Positions 23,452-25,006 of a DNA stretch of 25,006 nucleotides are shown here, in pieces; the first letter of the stretch is position 1, and every line of letters begins with the position of its first letter. The notes beneath the pieces were generated by a model that saw only the letters and a program-made list of their open reading frames with translations, did no database searches and was not told where the DNA came from. Source of the DNA: a virus. The translations under genes were made by a program, and so were the position numbers. Where the stretch lies: IMG/VR virus record IMGVR_UViG_3300028027_000225, positions 1 to 25,006 of that record; one strand, given 5' to 3'.

Positions 23452-23574
23452 ATGAAACCAAAAAAACAATTAACCGAGGCTGAACTAGCAGCAATAGATA
23501 AAGACATCCAGTTCATTCAACAAAGTATTGACCGAGCTAAAAAACGATTGAAACAATATGGAAAAATTAAGTAA
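23452..23574 (+). CDS. Very small basic helical protein (40 residues)
   Basis: A 40-codon frame starting AAACATG 21 nt after nrdB, with TAA at 23572-23574. The protein is lysine-rich and predicted as one long amphipathic helix (LTEAELAAIDKDIQFIQQ). It overlaps the next gene by 17 bases, a link that argues for translation. A leader AAAATAAACATG like those of other genes here supports it. No function recognised. It could be a chance frame, but the operon layout favours a gene. Confidence 0.55.
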   Translation: MKPKKQLTEAELAAIDKDIQFIQQSIDRAKKRLKQYGKIK

Positions 23575-23836
23575 ATTAATAGCTGAGGTCCTAGCATCAA
23601 CCTATATTAAAAATATCAGAACAATGATGTCTCAAATAAATTGGGAGGGAATTGAAGACGATTTCTCTAACCTTTATCAATCATCCAACATATTGATACG
23701 TAATATAGAAAATATAGGAGAATATGATGGTGAAGACCCTCAACAAAGGTTAAGGACATTAAAAAACCAAGCAAGCAGTATTTCATTCGTACTAAAGAAT
23801 TTGCTAGAACTTCAAAAACAAAACAAACATATATGA
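23558..23836 (+). CDS. Small helical protein upstream of nrdA
   Basis: A 92-residue protein that overlaps the 40-residue frame at its start and nrdA at its end (ATGA, 23833-23836). The first 18 residues form an amphipathic helix (MEKLSKLIAEVLASTY), similar in style to the N-terminal helices at 4805 and 17077. The rest is helical with an acidic turn (ENIGEYDGEDPQQRLRTLKN). No family recognised. The double overlap shows translational coupling with nrdA, so it may be an accessory to the reductase, or simply a small gene of the same operon. Confidence 0.65.
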   Translation: MEKLSKLIAEVLASTYIKNIRTMMSQINWEGIEDDFSNLYQSSNILIRNIENIGEYDGEDPQQRLRTLKNQASSISFVLKNLLELQKQNKHI

Positions 23837-24945
23837 GCAAAATAAACGTAGATACATCAAACTGGGTGAAAGGCAAAGACTACCCGGCGTGGCTCGATCA
23901 AATTGGTATGGCCACCATTTCACAAGGCTACTTACTGCCACACGAAAATGTATTCAAAGCATTCACACGTGTATCTAAAGCAGCATCTCGCCGCCTTAAA
24001 CGTAAGGACTTGCAGCAATACTTCTACGAAGCAATGGAGAAAAATTGGCTTTGCCTTGCATCACCAGTGCTATCCAATTTAGGTACGGAACGCGGAATGC
24101 CTATTTCATGCTTCGGTATTGATACACATGATTCCATTGACGGTATCGCATTAGCTAACGCTGAATTAATGCGTTTGGGTGCTTCCGGTGGTGGTGTTGG
24201 TATTGGTGTATCCCGCATCAGAGGACGTGGTAAAGAAATATCCGGCAACGGTGTGAGCGAGGGTGTTGTTCCGTGGTGCAAGATATTTGATTCTACCATC
24301 CTAGCAACAAACCAGGGTTCCGTTAGACGTGGTGCTGCATCAGTTAACCTTTCAGTTAACCACCCAGACATCGAGGAATTTCTTGGCATTAGACGACCAA
24401 AAGGAGACGTAAATAGACAATGTCTGAATTTGCACCAATGTGTTGTAATTGACGATTCATTCATGAACCGAGTTGAGGCGAAAGATCCACACGCACAGAA
24501 AATTTGGGGCGAGATACTAAAAACACGCCTTGAAACCGGTGAACCATATCTTATGTTTGAGGACAATGTAAACAATGCAAACCCGCAAGCATATAAGAAT
24601 TTCAATTTGAACGTGTCAATGACCAATATATGTGTGACTGGCGATACTAAAATCACTATCAAAACTGGCGACACCATTCAAGACATAGAGATACACAACC
24701 TGGAATACCATTTACATACCAACCCAGAAGTGTACATTTTGAGTTACAATACTGACACCAATGCACAAGAATTTAAACTAGTAACTAATTTTGGCTTGAC
24801 CCACCCAGACGCAGAATTGTTGGAAATCGAGGACGAGTCAACTGGATTTAAATTGCAATGTACACCTGAGCATAAAATCTTAACTAAAAACCGTGGTTGG
24901 GTTGAGGCACAACATTTAACTGAAGAAGATGAGCTTATATACTAA
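23833..24945 (+). CDS. nrdA: Ribonucleotide reductase large subunit NrdA, N-terminal part fused to an N-intein
   Basis: A 370-residue product: residues 1-266 are the N-terminal part of the class I reductase alpha subunit and 267-370 an intein fragment. In the reductase part, SNLGTERGMPISCF carries Cys93, the counterpart of a redox cysteine (E. coli Cys225); the barrel start follows (LGASGGGVGIGVSRIRGRGK, NQGSVRRGAASVNLSV). The fragment ends at NVSMTNI, exactly before the radical cysteine of the N-x-C-x-E-I motif. Only 266 residues precede it, against 438 in E. coli, and no N-terminal ATP-cone is visible, so dATP feedback may be missing. Without trans-splicing to a C-terminal half the product cannot be active. 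The C-terminal half is not in the window. Confidence 0.9.
   Translation: MSKINVDTSNWVKGKDYPAWLDQIGMATISQGYLLPHENVFKAFTRVSKAASRRLKRKDLQQYFYEAMEKNWLCLASPVLSNLGTERGMPISCFGIDTHDSIDGIALANAELMRLGASGGGVGIGVSRIRGRGKEISGNGVSEGVVPWCKIFDSTILATNQGSVRRGAASVNLSVNHPDIEEFLGIRRPKGDVNRQCLNLHQCVVIDDSFMNRVEAKDPHAQKIWGEILKTRLETGEPYLMFEDNVNNANPQAYKNFNLNVSMTNICVTGDTKITIKTGDTIQDIEIHNLEYHLHTNPEVYILSYNTDTNAQEFKLVTNFGLTHPDAELLEIEDESTGFKLQCTPEHKILTKNRGWVEAQHLTEEDELIY
24631..24942 (+). other. Split intein, N-terminal fragment (104 residues), in nrdA
   Basis: The intein starts with Cys267 (block A, CVTGDTKITI) and includes VYILSYNTDTNAQEFKLVTN and block B (CTPEHKILTKNRGWV, with TxxH). It ends EEDELIY and a TAA stop. At 104 residues it matches the N-halves of natural split inteins (Npu DnaE-N is 102), which stop at the same point. 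Similar split inteins in NrdA are known from phage-like marine metagenomic sequences. No endonuclease domain is inside it. The C-half (about 35-45 residues, ending HN before Cys) should lie downstream of 25006. Confidence 0.85.
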
Positions 24946-25006
24946 ACAACACTACACTGAAAAAATCCCTACCTCTCGCGGGCGATTTATGGGTCTACAC
25001 AAAGAC
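24929..25006 (+). CDS. Start of an unknown ORF overlapping the N-intein end; runs off the window
   Basis: An ATG at 24929 opens a frame that overlaps the last 17 bases of nrdA and is still open after 26 codons at the end of the window. It begins MSLYTKQHYTEKIP and continues SRGRFMGLHKD; a second ATG is at 24989. It is in a different frame from nrdA. Placement between two intein halves is where free-standing homing endonuclease genes are inserted in known fractured genes, so this may be such a gene. It could also be the C-intein plus NrdA C-half, whose C-inteins can begin MGLK. Too little is visible to decide. Confidence 0.5.
   Translation, partial: MSLYTKQHYTEKIPTSRGRFMGLHKD

Noticed and set aside
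22788-23516. 242-residue minus-strand frame
   Set aside because: It lies opposite nrdB, whose metal ligands and radical tyrosine are clear. Shadow frame.
24024-24677. 217-residue minus-strand frame
   Set aside because: It is fully opposite the conserved nrdA coding region and lacks any recognisable motif or leader.
24943-24945. Sequencing error as the cause of the nrdA stop
   Set aside because: It cannot be excluded, but the stop lies at the standard split point after block B, and the intein length equals known N-halves, so a real split is the better reading.

Overview
The window looks like the genome of a T4-like contractile-tailed phage (myovirus). Every gene I accept is on the + strand, they are packed tightly, and they cover tail and baseplate construction followed by DNA replication and nucleotide metabolism. 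The DNA is AT-rich. No start codon is preceded by a convincing Shine-Dalgarno sequence; leaders are A/T-rich instead (for example AAACATG, AAAGTTATG). One small gene encodes a lipoprotein with the motif LGSCSKDN, typical of Bacteroidota lipoproteins. Together these suggest, by inference, a Bacteroidota (perhaps aquatic flavobacterial) host.

Positions 1-15327 hold the virion module: the 3' end of a YadA-like fibre gene, a small coiled-coil protein, two tandem tail sheath paralogues, the tail tube, a small unknown, two presumed hub/assembly proteins next to the tape measure, the tape measure, a small unknown, a large baseplate protein, a LysM-like baseplate protein, a 1017-residue hub protein with a C-terminal transglycosylase-like domain, and another presumed structural protein. 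Eight copies of the octamer TATTTATA stand 12-24 nt upstream of start codons in this part only and are the likely late promoter core. Two hairpin terminators are visible (near 4722 and 11308).

Positions 15351-24945 hold the replication module: a short family A DNA polymerase with a degenerate N-terminal region, an unknown, the lipoprotein, a gp32-like single-stranded DNA-binding protein without zinc-ligand cysteines, UvsX recombinase, a T4 RNase H-like 5' nuclease, the gp41-like DnaB helicase, an unknown, ribonucleotide reductase NrdB, two tiny genes, and NrdA. Several genes here are preceded by an AAATAAAGTTAT element instead of TATTTATA. The set could support recombination-dependent T4-style replication, with a family A polymerase in place of the usual family B gp43; clamp, clamp loader and primase are not in view.

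The most remarkable feature is the end of the window. NrdA stops at 24945 after 266 residues of reductase plus 104 residues of intein, broken immediately before the catalytic radical cysteine. The intein part has blocks A and B and ends where natural split inteins end. A new reading frame starts inside its last codons and runs off the window. This is the layout of a fractured gene: a split-intein NrdA, probably with another gene (possibly a homing endonuclease) between the halves.
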